A DNA stretch of 64,000 nucleotides from Chrysopilus asiliformis (lineage: Eukaryota; Arthropoda; Insecta; Diptera; Rhagionidae): the NCBI GenBank assembly GCA_964034945.1, contig OZ035962.1, positions 32,205,943-32,269,942 of the forward strand, in the 5' to 3' direction. Below the pieces are notes generated by a model. The model ran no database searches and had not been told where the DNA came from. It was given only the letters and a program-made list of their open reading frames with translations. The position numbers were made by a program, and so were the translations under genes. This document shows positions 44,657 through 55,953 of the stretch, in pieces (the first letter of the stretch is position 1; the number at the start of each line of letters is the position of its first letter).

Positions 44657-46652
44657 TGCTATCACGGCCTCTGCTGTTGATGGGTTGCAGCGTAAAAACT
44701 TTACAAATGTTGTAATTCTTTCATAGTTCGCAATCCATGTAAAAACTGTAGGTGCGAAGCAGGGAAGAAATTGTTATGAAACCGCAATTGCGGAGGTCCT
44801 CTTCGAGAGCTGTAGCGCCGCGGATGATGATGAAAATAGGCGAAATTTATGTCTAATCGAAAAAATTACAGAAATTTAGAGGAAATCTCTTTTCTTAATG
44901 AATTTTACACACCAATTTCTTTGTCAGATGTTGAAAGTTGTATTGTAATTTTTTTTCCAAAACAATTGTTTTCAAAAATTTATAAAAGCGCGTCTTGAGA
45001 AAAAATTAGAATAATTAGAGTCTTAGGACCATTTTTAAGATATTAAAAAAACTTTTTCTCAATGTTAACAAAATTATCCTGTATTATTGATGAAAATTGT
45101 TTGTGCTTTGGTTTTGTAAATTTTTGAATGTTTTTATTATTTTGAATGACAAAAAAATTATTTTACTAGCACCGCAATTGCTTTTCTCTTACGGTAAACA
45201 TTCGTCTTAAGAAAAATAAAAGTTTTCTTCATAACGTAGTATACGGGTTTTCATATCGCTCTACTCTGCGCTATACGGGGAGCTTCTATATATATATATA
45301 TTTTTTTATTTTCCCTCTATTCTTAAAATGATTTTATCATAAAAAGTTGCAATGCAAAACAGTTTTCTAACCTGGGAAAATCTTTAAAGAAGAAAAAATT
45401 CATGCAAGAATGAGCGGGATTTTCCGAGATCTGCAATTTAACCTAATATCCAGATAATCACCTCTGGCCAAGAACCTGATAAACATAATCACGACTATGC
45501 ATCGTAACGGTATTCGCTACATTGGGTGATTTACCTGAAGAACTGACATTCTGACATACTGCCCTGCGATCAGAGCAATCGATCCGCATAAATCTTCAAT
45601 ATTCAAGTTTAACATCATTCGTAAGTTACCCGCATAACCTTTTTTGGGGAGGCAATACAGAGGAGGGCAGCCATACGGAAGTAATTGCATGTTTCATTTG
45701 TTTGCAGGTGAATCAAAAGCGGTGCATTTCGGTTATGTTTTTTTCATTTCCAGTTTTGTTCAAGTATAATGAAAAAAACACACCCATCAAGTGTTCCATC
45801 TCTCTCTTTAGGTTTCGCGCCCTGACCCCCCGTCCTTCGCAGTTTTCCCAAGCCCTGCAAAGGTTTTTCTAAAGCACAGCATTAAAAGGTTTATGAAACC
45901 AGGTGAGTTTTGAATACACCTTTGATACCATGTCTTTTCTTTACTTTTGCTTCGCATTTTCCATTTCGGCAACGCGCATCCCTTCTTGTTTGGACCCCCT
46001 TTTGAATTATTCATGTGGTGAACTCATCACCATTTCCATCAAAATCGCGGGCGCGCGCTTCACCTGTACGTGGCGTGGAAGTTGCAATTATTTGACGATG
46101 ATGATGATGATAAGATAAAACCGGCTGGGCTGTATATCCAATCTAACCCCAAAACTCTACAAATTTATCAAATTGTGGGGAATCCAAAACCAGAATAGTA
46201 TGCGGAAACGGTGATGGAAGCTGATGTTTTTGCAAAAAGGAATTTTTTGTACCGCGTAAAAAACTAAACTGGTTCTCGTTTCAGAGATGCATTTTAATTT
46301 TTGTTCTTTGTTTTTTAACATTTCACCTGAAAAGAATTGAAAAAAAAAAATTACAAACAAGAGAAATTGATGTTTGGACTCCTTTAACTGTGTTTACGTG
46401 GTGCACTAGTAGCCTACATTTGTGATATTGGAATTCATGTCTTTTCCAAAACATAAAAAGTGAGTTGAAACGTGAATATATTTACAATTATTTTTGAATA
46501 AACAGAATGCTGTTAAATAGGAATTCATATTTCCGGAAATAGAATATTCTTCTATGATTTTTTTTTCTAAAAATTTAAGATAAGTTTTTATTATTGACAT
46601 TCAAATATTAAAAAAATATTTAATCTCATATGCATGGAGAGAACTATTTCTA
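44657..46652. other. Unassigned sequence
   Basis: Contains (TA)7 near 45288-45302 and a GAT repeat near 46096-46112. No supported gene or mobile-element ends. Confidence 0.4.
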
Positions 46653-47121
46653 ACACAGGGACTACATTGACTTTTATTTCTGGTATACCAGCTTTTAAGC
46701 CTTTTAGTCGCAATCTGTCAAATTTGTTTGGTGGGCAAATTCTGGTAAAACAGTTCAGTAGGCCAAATGTCAGTAAGCAGGAAACAACAAATTATGGTGG
46801 CCAAAATATTGGCTTTAAAACGTCTGGAAAAGTATTAATCTACCCTTTGCCCTCTCAAATCGACTCTCTTGTAATATCTGCATTCCATAAATTCCTTTTC
46901 TCGTAAAATAATGATAAGCTCCCATATATCTTTTCTCGCAAATTTAGTTTCCGCCATTTTAATTTGCTCGCCTGTCAGAATCTGGTATACCAGCGCTATC
47001 TACGAAAATGGTATACCAGCACTGTCTTACCAGAAAAACTGGTAAACCATGGTTCACATTGGCTTTTTAGCAGAAAATTTTGCTGGTACACCAGAAATAA
47101 AAGTCAATGTAGTCCCTGTGT
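46653..47121. mobile_element. Inverted-repeat element with CTGGTATACCAG motif array
   Basis: Ends ACACAGGGACTACATTGACT / AGTCAATGTAGTCCCTGTGT, about 40 bp of near-perfect inverted repeat. The palindrome CTGGTATACCAG or one-base variants occur at about 46680, 46982, 47009 and 47083, with partial forms between. CAGGGA ends suggest hAT but no matching 8-mers flank it. Confidence 0.75.
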
Positions 47122-47295
47122 AAAATCTAGAAAATTGGGATCAAATGTAGAAAGTGACATTTTGAAAAGACAATAAAAATATTTTTGAAATTAAGCAAAG
47201 TATTTCATATATTAAGAACTAAATTAACAACTATTTCCTTATATTGATTCTTTAATTCTTAGCTAAGAAATATTTGCTCAATTTAAGAAAATAAT

Positions 47296-47650
47296 TTTTA
47301 TACCCTATGTGGTGGAACCGTAAAAGAGTTAAATAGGTTTGCTCTACCATTTGTAACGCATAGAACTAATCGTCGACAAAACATTAAATTCACGAGTGTC
47401 CGTCTGTCCGTCAGTCTGTTCGTACACACGATAACTTGAAAACGAATTAGGCCAGAGACTTGAAATTTAGTACAACCGTTTTTTTTTGTCGTAAAATAGG
47501 AGGTCGAGTTCGTTAAAGGACAAAATTGGACCACTAGTTCCCCCTTCCGATACAAACAGAAACGTTTTTTTATCATTTTCTCGAAAACGATACGTCGTAT
47601 CGAAAACGGTACTTCTTATCGAAAAAAGTTATAAAGACAACATCGTTCAT
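47296..47650 (+). mobile_element. Diverged DINE-like repeat (subfamily F)
   Basis: Same order as copies A-E with different wording: TTTTTATACCCTATGTGGTG, CATTTGTAACGC, GTCCGTCTGTCCGTCAGTC, GAGACTTGAAATTT, CGTAAAAT-GGAGGTCGAGTTCGT, and TCTCGAAAACGATACGTCGT twice. No 3' hairpin was found, so it is probably truncated. Confidence 0.6.
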
Positions 47651-47823
47651 TATGGAATTTTACATAAGTGCTTCATTAAACATTATTATGTTTCACAAAA
47701 TGAGCATTTGAAGCAATTTTCGTTTAATGTCCAATTTATTGGTTTTCAATAAAACCATTTTATAGCAGCTAATGTGTATCAATAAAAAATCAAACAACTT
47801 CCAAAAAACTGTCAACAAATTAC

Positions 47824-47952
47824 CACCCCGATTCTGATAGTCGTGTCGTTTTCGACAAGAGTCGTTTTACGTGGTGTTGTTAGTGCTCTCTATCTACAAA
47901 AACACGTAAAACGACTCTTGTCGAAAACAACATGACTATCAGAATCGGGGTG
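47824..47952. mobile_element. 129-bp foldback MITE (copy 1)
   Basis: Starts CACCCCGATTCTGATAGTC and ends with its inverse. The arms differ at a few positions. Same length and loop placement as copy 2 at 58509-58637. Confidence 0.85.
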
Positions 47953-48673
47953 TATATATAAATCGTTTCTGAAGACAACAAAAAATTGTTAAAAAAACCC
48001 TTTTGCTTCAATCTGTAATTATTTAAAGAACCAAATTGATACCTATTGCCCATATTCGAATATCGTTTTTAGTTCGTAATTTTCATTAGACCTAAAAATC
48101 GATAGGGGTAGCAATTCACATGAACGATTTTCTATGTGATTCTAGAGGTTATTGGTTCAGTAGTTCGTAAAACCCAAAGTTGCCTGATGGCTTTGGTTTT
48201 AAATCCAATTTGCTTTATTGTACCTTACCGCTAAACACCTAACGATTGACACTTTTGGTTTATTTTTTATTTTGCTTCACCTTATTTTCTAGGTTTCTAT
48301 TGCCCGAGAGACAGACAGATTGTTGGTTGTGTGTAGAGTTAATGTTTGAATCAGCCCTGAAGCACTTACAGCATCAATTGGGTCCATTATGCTATGTGTG
48401 ACGGGTCTGGCTATTATTTACTACGGAATGTACGAATAATGCTGGCAATAATGTTTGGAGAGATCCTTCCGATGTCCTGAGAGCTTAGAAAACGACTACC
48501 AAGTTTGTTTAGTCTGCGGTTCGGGAAAAAGGACAGTAGCAAAGAGAAAAATAAAAAAAAATATTTTAATATAACCGCAAATCCTTTTTTTGCGGTTCTA
48601 TCGCATGCCGGATCGGTAGAAAGTCTATTAATGTTTAGATGTTAGTACACTAACTATTTCTGCCTATAGGCCT
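47953..48673. other. Unassigned sequence
   Basis: No supported feature. Confidence 0.4.
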
Positions 48674-49965
48674 CCCAAGTAGCACCGTAGGGCAATATCG
48701 CCCTGTTGAAAGACTCCACTCCTTATTCTTAGTCGAGAAGTCCAATTTACGCCCTATTAAAATCCCTTAAAGACGTATTTTCTTATAGGACATATCTGCT
48801 GGGCGAGAGGAGGACCGAACGACTTAAATTTAGGCCTTCGTCGAAGTATCGCCCAATAGGGCTTAAGGAGGACATCTCGTTTTTATTGCCATGACCAATA
48901 TTGGCTTTAATAGACCTTACGTCTTCTTTTGACCCTATTCGGTCTATTAAGACGCCACTTCTAAAGCACGAAAAAACTATAATGTCCTATAGGGCGACAT
49001 TTCCATCGAAATATCCCTATTGGGCGTATTAGAGCAAGACAGAAAACCAAGTGCGAGAAGTTTGTCCTCTGATTAGAGAGGAAGCCTGGATATGGGGCTT
49101 ATTAAGAGAGTAATTTTGTGCTTTGTCTCACTTTGTCTCAAGTTCTTTTGTCTCACTAAAACAGGTGACATTTTTTATTATCTCTGAAAAAATATTTCGG
49201 CGCCCTAACAGACTTGAATTCCACTAGACGCCCTTTTAGGCGTATTTGAAGGTATTCACGCCCTCCCATTAGAACTTAACGTCTAATAGGGCGCGAAAAT
49301 GAGCTGACGCGTCTTTGAGGGCGTACATGTTTCCATCCGCCATATTCCACATTGATGTTGATTCAAATAATTTCCCTTCGAAAATTAAACTTCTTATTTT
49401 AAGCTAATCACTGGAGGAAATCGCATAAAAAATAGATGGGAGACAATTTTGAAGCAGCACAATTTTATTGGCATCAAAATTTTATTGAATTAGTGGAAAA
49501 AAAATTTTGACGAAAAATTAAATCAAAGAAATTTTTTGTTGAAAACAATTTTAAAGCGTTTTAGATAGAACTTTGTCAAAAAAAATTTAGTTGCAACTAA
49601 AATGGCAGCATATAACATGATGAAAAATCCTTTACAAATGTCCATTTACAAAAATTCTAAAATAATTTTCGCCATTAAAATCGTTCCATATTCATTTCAG
49701 CCGTACCCATACATCTTCTCATTCTTTCAGATTGCTTTATCGTTCTGCGATGTTTGTTTCAGTGCCAGAGCGAGATATTGAGAGCGGGCTGTCGCAGAAA
49801 GCTATAAAGCTTTTGCGTCGCCCTATTGGGCTTCAAATCGTTCCCCAATGTCGAATATTCGTCCACTTAAGTGGACGAATGGTGGGCGCCTCGTCCAACA
49901 TTTCGCCCAATAGGTACGAATTTGTAGACGAAGCGCCCACGATTCGCCCTATTGTGCTGCTTGGG
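48674..49965. mobile_element. Motif-array element: GCCCTATTGGGC family, about 1.3 kb
   Basis: Ends CCCAAGTAGCACCGTAGGGC and, from the right, CCCAAGCAGCACAATAGGGC. The half-palindromic motif CGCCC(T/A)ATTGGGC or its halves (GGGCG, CGCCCTATT, AATAGGGC) occurs more than a dozen times in both orientations. A perfect 24-bp palindrome is centred at 49868/49869, and a GTGGGCGC...GCGCCCAC hairpin lies at about 49882-49940. No ORF. Confidence 0.7.
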
Positions 49966-51303
49966 CTTGTACTTATTTGGCCGGGGGTTAAATTAGGTTT
50001 ACAGCCAAACTTTTTGACTTGTTGACCAACTGTTTTATTTACCCATCTCATTTCGTGTATTTGCGATCATTGATTGAGCTACGTAAATTACCAGGGAGAG
50101 GATGTACGGTTAAGAGATCAAATCCCCGTTTGACTAATTTATCTGCCACTTCATGGAAATCATTTGAGGGACACTGAATTGTTGCTTAAAATCGGTTAAA
50201 GGGTTAGGAAACGTTCTTCGTTTGAATTCAACGCCGCTTCAATATCTCTTTGCGTATAGTTATTATTTTGAAATCTTTTTGCACAAGTAGAAATTGCAAC
50301 TATTTCTGCTTTTTTCTTGAAACACTGTTTGAAATTTCTTGCTTAAAACACTGTCGATTGTTCTAACACGAACTCTTTTATTAGGCAAAAACAAATTATC
50401 TTATATTTTTCTCACGGATATTGGTCGATTTTTTTCATCATTTTTTTTTACTTTTAAAACTAACCATCTAATAAAGAAAGTGGAAAAGCTGTGAGGCTTT
50501 GATTGGATTATCCCCGATTAGCAAACGTTGCACTGCCATTTATTTCTAAAGCGTTGAAATCCTACCGGATTTAACTATCAAAATCAATTAGCTGGATAAA
50601 TATCGTAAAAACGCCGATTACTCTTTTATACTACATACCACAATTAGATAATTTTCCGTTGATAGCGAGTTGAAAACGTAATTTGCTCAGGTTGTTCACT
50701 TTGAAATTGCAATTATGGTGGGAAAAGTGATGAGATGCTTGAGAAAGTTTTGTTTTGCACGCGTCAGTAATCAACGATTTGTTGTATCTTAACTGGACTA
50801 TGAATAAAATTACTACACAATTTTATTTAATTCAAAGATTTTGCTTAACGTAAATGATGAAATTAGCAATTGTAATTTAATTTGACCAGCAACAATTAAT
50901 TTACTTTACAGTACATTCGCGAGTATATGTATGAACATGAAATTTTAAGCTGTACATATAACAGAGTCTTTAATCTCAAATATTTTCTATGCAGTTAATA
51001 CAGTTGTACCTAGTACGAAGTATAATCAAGTATTGTGATATTAAAAAAATATCGATCTATTACTGTTACATAAATAGACATTTCCCACACACAGTGAAAA
51101 AATAGTAAATCTATATATTTTAAAATGACGAATCGGGACTATAGCCAAAATAGTTAATTTCAATTACAAAAATAGTCAATTTAACCACAAAATTGCAAAT
51201 TGATTATATAAATAATCGATTTTGACTAATGAGTGGATTGGAAAATTATTACAAAAATAATAATTTTCTAATAGTTAGACTGTCAGTTTATTATTCTGTT
51301 AGC
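49966..51303. other. Unassigned sequence
   Basis: Largely unique AT-rich DNA. 51090-51290 repeats AATAGT(C/T)AATTT phrases and may be a MITE edge. No gene is supported. Confidence 0.4.
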
Positions 51304-51988
51304 GAGGTGTCCCACTGGCCATCAGCTGCTGCAGCTGACTGATCCCGATATCAGTTGCACATGTAATCCAATGGCGCATGGCGCATGGCACACTGCAAAA
51401 AATGTGCAGCTTCATGTCTGCGACACAAAGCTGACTTTTTTGAACTGATCTAAATGTAGCTGATATCAAGAACATGTCGGGTAGTTTCTAGTGTCATTTT
51501 TGTTAGATTAAATAAAATAAAATGATAATTTTCAATATTTTTTTCGTCTGGCGGTAATAATTGTCATCAGTGGCACAGTCTATAAAGGTAGCATGGCCAC
51601 TCTCTAGGTTATAGGCTCTCTACTTCAGATAATGTTGACTTTACAATAATTACTAGTTGGGGACATCATAAAATTTAGACAAATTTGTTTAACTAATAAA
51701 CTTTTGAACAAGTGGAAATAAATGCGATGTCCATCGAATAGGAAAAATTAAACACAGGAATCGTACAAGCTGTAGGAAAAGGTAGATGTTTGTACGATTG
51801 CACAGATTCAGTTTTTTTAGCAGAGAAATAAGGAGAAGTTCTTCCTCCGAGTCCGACATTTTGACGTTTGAGGTCAGCTGATCCCAGTTCAGTGTGTCAT
51901 GTCAACTGATCGAATCAGTTCATGCAGCTGCGCGACCTGATGTCGGGATCAGTCAGCTGCAGGAGCTGATGCGCCAGTGGGACATCTC
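51304..51988. mobile_element. Inverted-repeat MITE, 685 bp, GATGTCCCACTGG ends
   Basis: Left GAGGTGTCCCACTGGCCATC, right reverse-complement GAGATGTCCCACTGGCGCAT, each followed inward by CAGCTG and CTGATCCCGA. TTAG lies just outside each end, possibly a target duplication. Several CAGCTG E-box-like palindromes fall in the arms. Confidence 0.75.
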
Positions 51989-51999
51989 CCTTAGAGTGT

Positions 52000-52213
52000 G
52001 TACAAGATTTCTCAAAAACTATTAGAGCTAGAGCCATGAAGTTTTACCAACATGTTTGGTCCTGGAATGGGACGATCCTATCAACTTTTGCAAAGAAAGT
52101 TTTAAAAGCCGCAATTTTTACTTGTCGGAGTAAAAATGGCGGCTTTTAAAAAATCGAAATCTCGTTTTTCGCAATTTACTCCGAAACTAACGCTTTTCAA
52201 TAGTCTTATGTTA
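52000..52213 (+). repeat. Fragment related to 4850-5022
   Basis: Shares GGAATGGGACGATC-TATCAACTTTTG, CGCTTTTCA(A/G)TAGTCTTATG and the surrounding order with 4850-5022. It shows the site unoccupied by the Harbinger-like MITE, but is itself cut at 52214 by another element. Confidence 0.65.
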
Positions 52214-52730
52214 CAAACAATATACAGATAACCAACGCTAGAAGAAAGTCTTGTTATTTAAACGAAACCTAGAGAGTATTCAGAAACCAAAAATCTTTTG
52301 CCTCGTTTTTTTGTGAGATCGTTTGCTTCATTTCGATTCAGTGCTCCTGTCCAGAGAGCATTAGAAGCTTTTGCGAAAGGAAAAAAGGAAGAGGTGTAGT
52401 TTTTAATGCTTTACTTTTGTAAATCTTTCACTTTCACTCATGAATGTTATGCTCACGAATGCATTCCCCTCAAAAGTTTTACTTCACAACGCTCAGTCAA
52501 CTCACCCCAGAGCTTTTGTCGACTGATCGTGGAAAATTGTATCATGGGCTTCTTAAGCCCAATTCAGACTAACGATAGAGATTATGATTGAAGCTTCTCG
52601 ACCAATGAGATCAAATGTTTCGTCGATAGGTACATGAAAGCTTTGATCTCATTGGTTGAGGAAGCTCAGCGTAATCGCAATCGTTAGTCTGAATTGGACT
52701 TTATGCTGTCGGTTATCTGTATATTATTTG
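52214..52730. mobile_element. Inverted-repeat element, 517 bp, with nested palindrome
   Basis: Ends CAAACAATATACAGATAACC / (from the right) CAAATAATATACAGATAACC. Inside, 52557-52701 is a palindrome with arms AAGCCCAATTCAGACTAACG and its near-inverse, joined through GATCTCATTGGT/ACCAATGAGATC. Confidence 0.7.
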
Positions 52731-52738
52731 TGCTTATG

Positions 52739-52970
52739 TACAGTGGAACTTGATTATAATGGACTCTGTACGTATTTTGGCTTATACCGTACCAATCTAA
52801 AGCCCCGTTTTTCATTTTGTACAATATCTTTATACCGGATTACCGCTATAACGTACGAATTTGCACTCCCCCATGAGGTCAGATATAAACGATTTATACT
52901 GTATAACAAAAGTTGAAGATAATAAAATGTTCTACACTTTTGTCTTTCAATACAACTCGATATCTTAAAC
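52739..52970 (+). mobile_element. Partial pogo/Tc1-like end
   Basis: After TA, CAGTGGAACTTGATTATAAT begins a stretch with repeated ATAACG/TATAATGG and ACCGTA motifs, as in pogo-group ends. No opposite end was recognised. Confidence 0.35.
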
Positions 52971-53273
52971 CAGGGGCCATCAAAGTAACTGTCGCTACCT
53001 TTACAATCAAAATTTATAACCACTACAAATTAAAATACAGTTCAATGAAACACAACCTTCCACGGCAATGGCTTGACACGAACTAATTTAAAATGAAATG
53101 CGTCATGCTAATAATGCCCCGATTCCAACTCAAAACACGATTCGTTTTATTCCTGCGATCCGAAGCCGCACACACAAGAATTACAGCACACAATAAAAGG
53201 TCGATTATAGTGGCTACGCTGTTAAAGCCAATCTGTGTGATAAGCCAGCCGAGCCACTAGCTGATGATGCCTG
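52971..53273 (+). mobile_element. hAT non-autonomous element, 303 bp (copy 2)
   Basis: Same ends as copy 1 (44346-44648). The 8-bp duplication TCTTAAAC is exact at 52963-52970 and 53274-53281. The two different target sequences prove independent insertions. Confidence 0.9.
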
Positions 53274-53281
53274 TCTTAAAC

Positions 53282-54752
53282 CGTAATTTCAAAAAAATAT
53301 TTTTTTTTGCGATTATTCCGGAAACTAACGATTTTTCGGTGATTGAATGATGAGATGAATTTCCCATAATTTTACCTTCGCCCTAGCTAAAAATATTATT
53401 TAATAAAGAGTTGTTTTTTAAAAAATTAGTCGTCGTGAAACTGATTCATTAAGGAAAAAGAGAAAACTTTCTAATTTTTCCCGGCAAAATTAATCATTAT
53501 ACCTTTACCTTCGATTTTTTCCGCATACTCGTAAATTCTAATTTGAGTAGGTATAAAAAAGTACTTTATGTCGATTCGAACTGTGATGTTGTGAAGCAGC
53601 AATACAGAGTAATTATTGTTGGCGATCAAACATGATTTACCTCTTTATTGAAACGGGAAGGATTAGTTTGAGAAGACATAATCCATGACATAGCAAAAAA
53701 TATTAATCTATACAAGAATTCAACAAAATATGTATAGATTGGCGGAATAAGCCTTTAGATCTTCATTTCATAAGGGGCTAAGTTTCATGTATACTAGCTG
53801 GTTGGTAGATGGAAGACATTGTGGTGCCGCGTATAAGCTCGGGTAATAACGAAAAATTTATTAACTGATGTACAACTATAAAAATTACATTTTAATTTAT
53901 GGCAAAATTCGAAATGAAAAACACTTCGATTAACAAGAAATAAAATTGAAAAACTCTGTTGCGGTTTAACTTCTTTTCCAAGGGGACCTTTTTTACTCGG
54001 CAATCACAGGCACAGCCGAAAGATGGCAAACAGTCCAGTCACGGTTCCAGCCCAACTTCCTTTTGATTTCCTTCTCATGACTGAAATGAATTATTTATGG
54101 AATCAGGTTGTTGGTATAGTTTATGTTTAGTCGAGTTGAGATGCAGATATACACCATGTTGTACAAACTTTAGATATGTGTATCTAAAACGACGCGACGA
54201 CACATAAAGTAAATACACAACAACAACAACAACAAAAAATACTAAAGAAGATTGAGAAAAAAAATCAGATAAAATGAAAACGAGAGCACAACTTTTTACG
54301 TTTTGTAGGTTTCTGGTTGAATGAATTGTACAGAAATGATTTTTTTTTTCACTTGATAAGATTGAGAAAATCATTAAGAAGCATAAAAAAACATATGAAT
54401 TTTAAAGTGCAATGGCTTCTTCGGACATAAAAATGAAATAAGAGAAATTGAAAACTCGTTTTCTTTGTTTACATGTGAGAAATCTTAAAGTTAAGTAATC
54501 ATAACGAGAAATTAAAAATAATGAATATTAATTAAAAAAGTTACGTGTTTTTGTTGCGTCCTGAATTAAGTCGTTCTCAAAACCTTTATGTGGTGACGAC
54601 ATTCAATTGGAATTCATTACGTTTTAACCTCAAAATCCAACTAGTATTGCTAATAAATTGAATATCTTATTGTTGCGAATTTCGTCATGATTTATAAACT
54701 GCAGAATTTGTAATTTTTTTATACATATACGAATAGAAAAAAATATGATATT
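53282..54752. other. Unassigned sequence
   Basis: Short CAA repeat near 54219-54236 (also as GTTGTT on minus). Frames are short. No supported gene. Confidence 0.4.
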
Positions 54753-55022
54753 TTAACACGTTCGTGACATCGTGTACCACTGGTGGTACATGCATAGTGT
54801 AAATACACAACAACAACATTTTTGAATATTCCTGACAGTCGTAAGTATAAAAACATAGTTTCAACATAAATTGTCAGTATTTTATGAAGTAATATAAAAA
54901 CATGCACCGTGTACCACCGATGGCGCACAACCGCCAGAAAACAAATCGCTAGCGTACCACCCGTGGTACACGATGTCCAAATGTAAAAAAAGTTGAAAAA
55001 GAAAATGTCACGACCGTGTTAA
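54753..55022. mobile_element. TTAA-flanked MITE, 270 bp (copy 2)
   Basis: Ends TTAACACGTTCGTGACATCG and the inverse TTAACACGGTCGTGACAT. The interior matches 20519-20746 (CGTGTACCACCGATGGCGCA, GTACCACCCGTGGTACAC) with a central segment replaced by about 85 bp carrying CAACAACA. Confidence 0.8.
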
Positions 55023-55648
55023 GTCAAAATCAAATACTTAAAAGATAAAATTCACTACAAATGTTGATAAAATTTTAAGATTTCAAAGGGTTACAAATCT
55101 CTTAAAAATTACAGCGAAATATAACCAGTCTCGAGCCTACCTTAGTCCTTAGTTTTTTAAAATTAAACCCAATGGAATCTTCGTAAGTGATAACTTGCCA
55201 ATTTAAAAGAGAACAAAATCAAATACTTCTTACCTGAAAAAAAAGAAAATATTTTTTTAAAAATTTGGAAATTTGATTTTTTTTTTAAAACTTAAAGCAA
55301 CATTTTTACTAGCTAATAAGTTGCATTATGTATCCTAAGATGATAAAAGTGTCATCTTTTTTTCTATGTACTACATTCCAAGACGGAATTGAGTCATATT
55401 AAATGATATTTCAAAACAATTTTCTTCCCCGCTGCCGCACCTATTGTTTTCCATAGATTGCGATTCACGTACGAACGGCAACATTTGCGAGGTGGTATTT
55501 GACTTATTAACAGCAACGTGAGCGAGAACAGGGGCGAAGAGAAAAAAATACTGCTGAATACTGCCATCATTTTACATCCGACCAAGTTTGTTTGTAAATT
55601 TAGCTGTCTCGTTCACTTTTCCAGTACTGGGGCGGCATTCCGCGAAAG
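55023..55648. other. Unassigned sequence
   Basis: No supported feature. Confidence 0.4.
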
Positions 55649-55946
55649 CAGAGAACAAATAATCTAGAGAATAAACTCTTAGAACAAATTTTTAGAGAAA
55701 ATTTTTCCACTGTGAGATGAAGCAAGAGGATCCGATGTAACACGGAAAAAATTATCCATTCGATTCCTCCATCTCATTGAATAGATACGACGAAAATGAT
55801 TCTCTCTGCTTCGTGCTCCCTAGTCTAAAAGTAATTAACTTTTAGGCCGTAGCTAGTGAATGATAGGGACATTTTTCCCCCCTTCGAAGGGGAAATTTGT
55901 CAAAAATTTGTTCTAAGAGTTTATTCTCTAGATTATTTGTTCTCTG
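55649..55946. mobile_element. hAT-like MITE, 298 bp (copy 2, complete)
   Basis: Inverted ends CAGAGAACAAATAATCTAGA (about 43 bp arms, to GAACAAATTTTT). GCGAAAG repeats at 55642-55648 and 55947-55953 (7 of a probable 8-bp duplication). The central CCCCCCTTCGAAGGGG is palindromic. Copy 1 is at 7498-7779. Confidence 0.85.
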
Positions 55947-55953
55947 GCGAAAG

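Noticed and set aside
48674..49965. Regularly spaced repeats considered as a CRISPR-like array
   Set aside because: The motifs are short, in both orientations and irregularly spaced inside an inverted-repeat element of a eukaryotic genome.
49732..50051. Opposing frames both containing DEAPTIRP
   Set aside because: They are produced by the inverted GCGCCCAC/GTGGGCGC repeats of the motif-array element.
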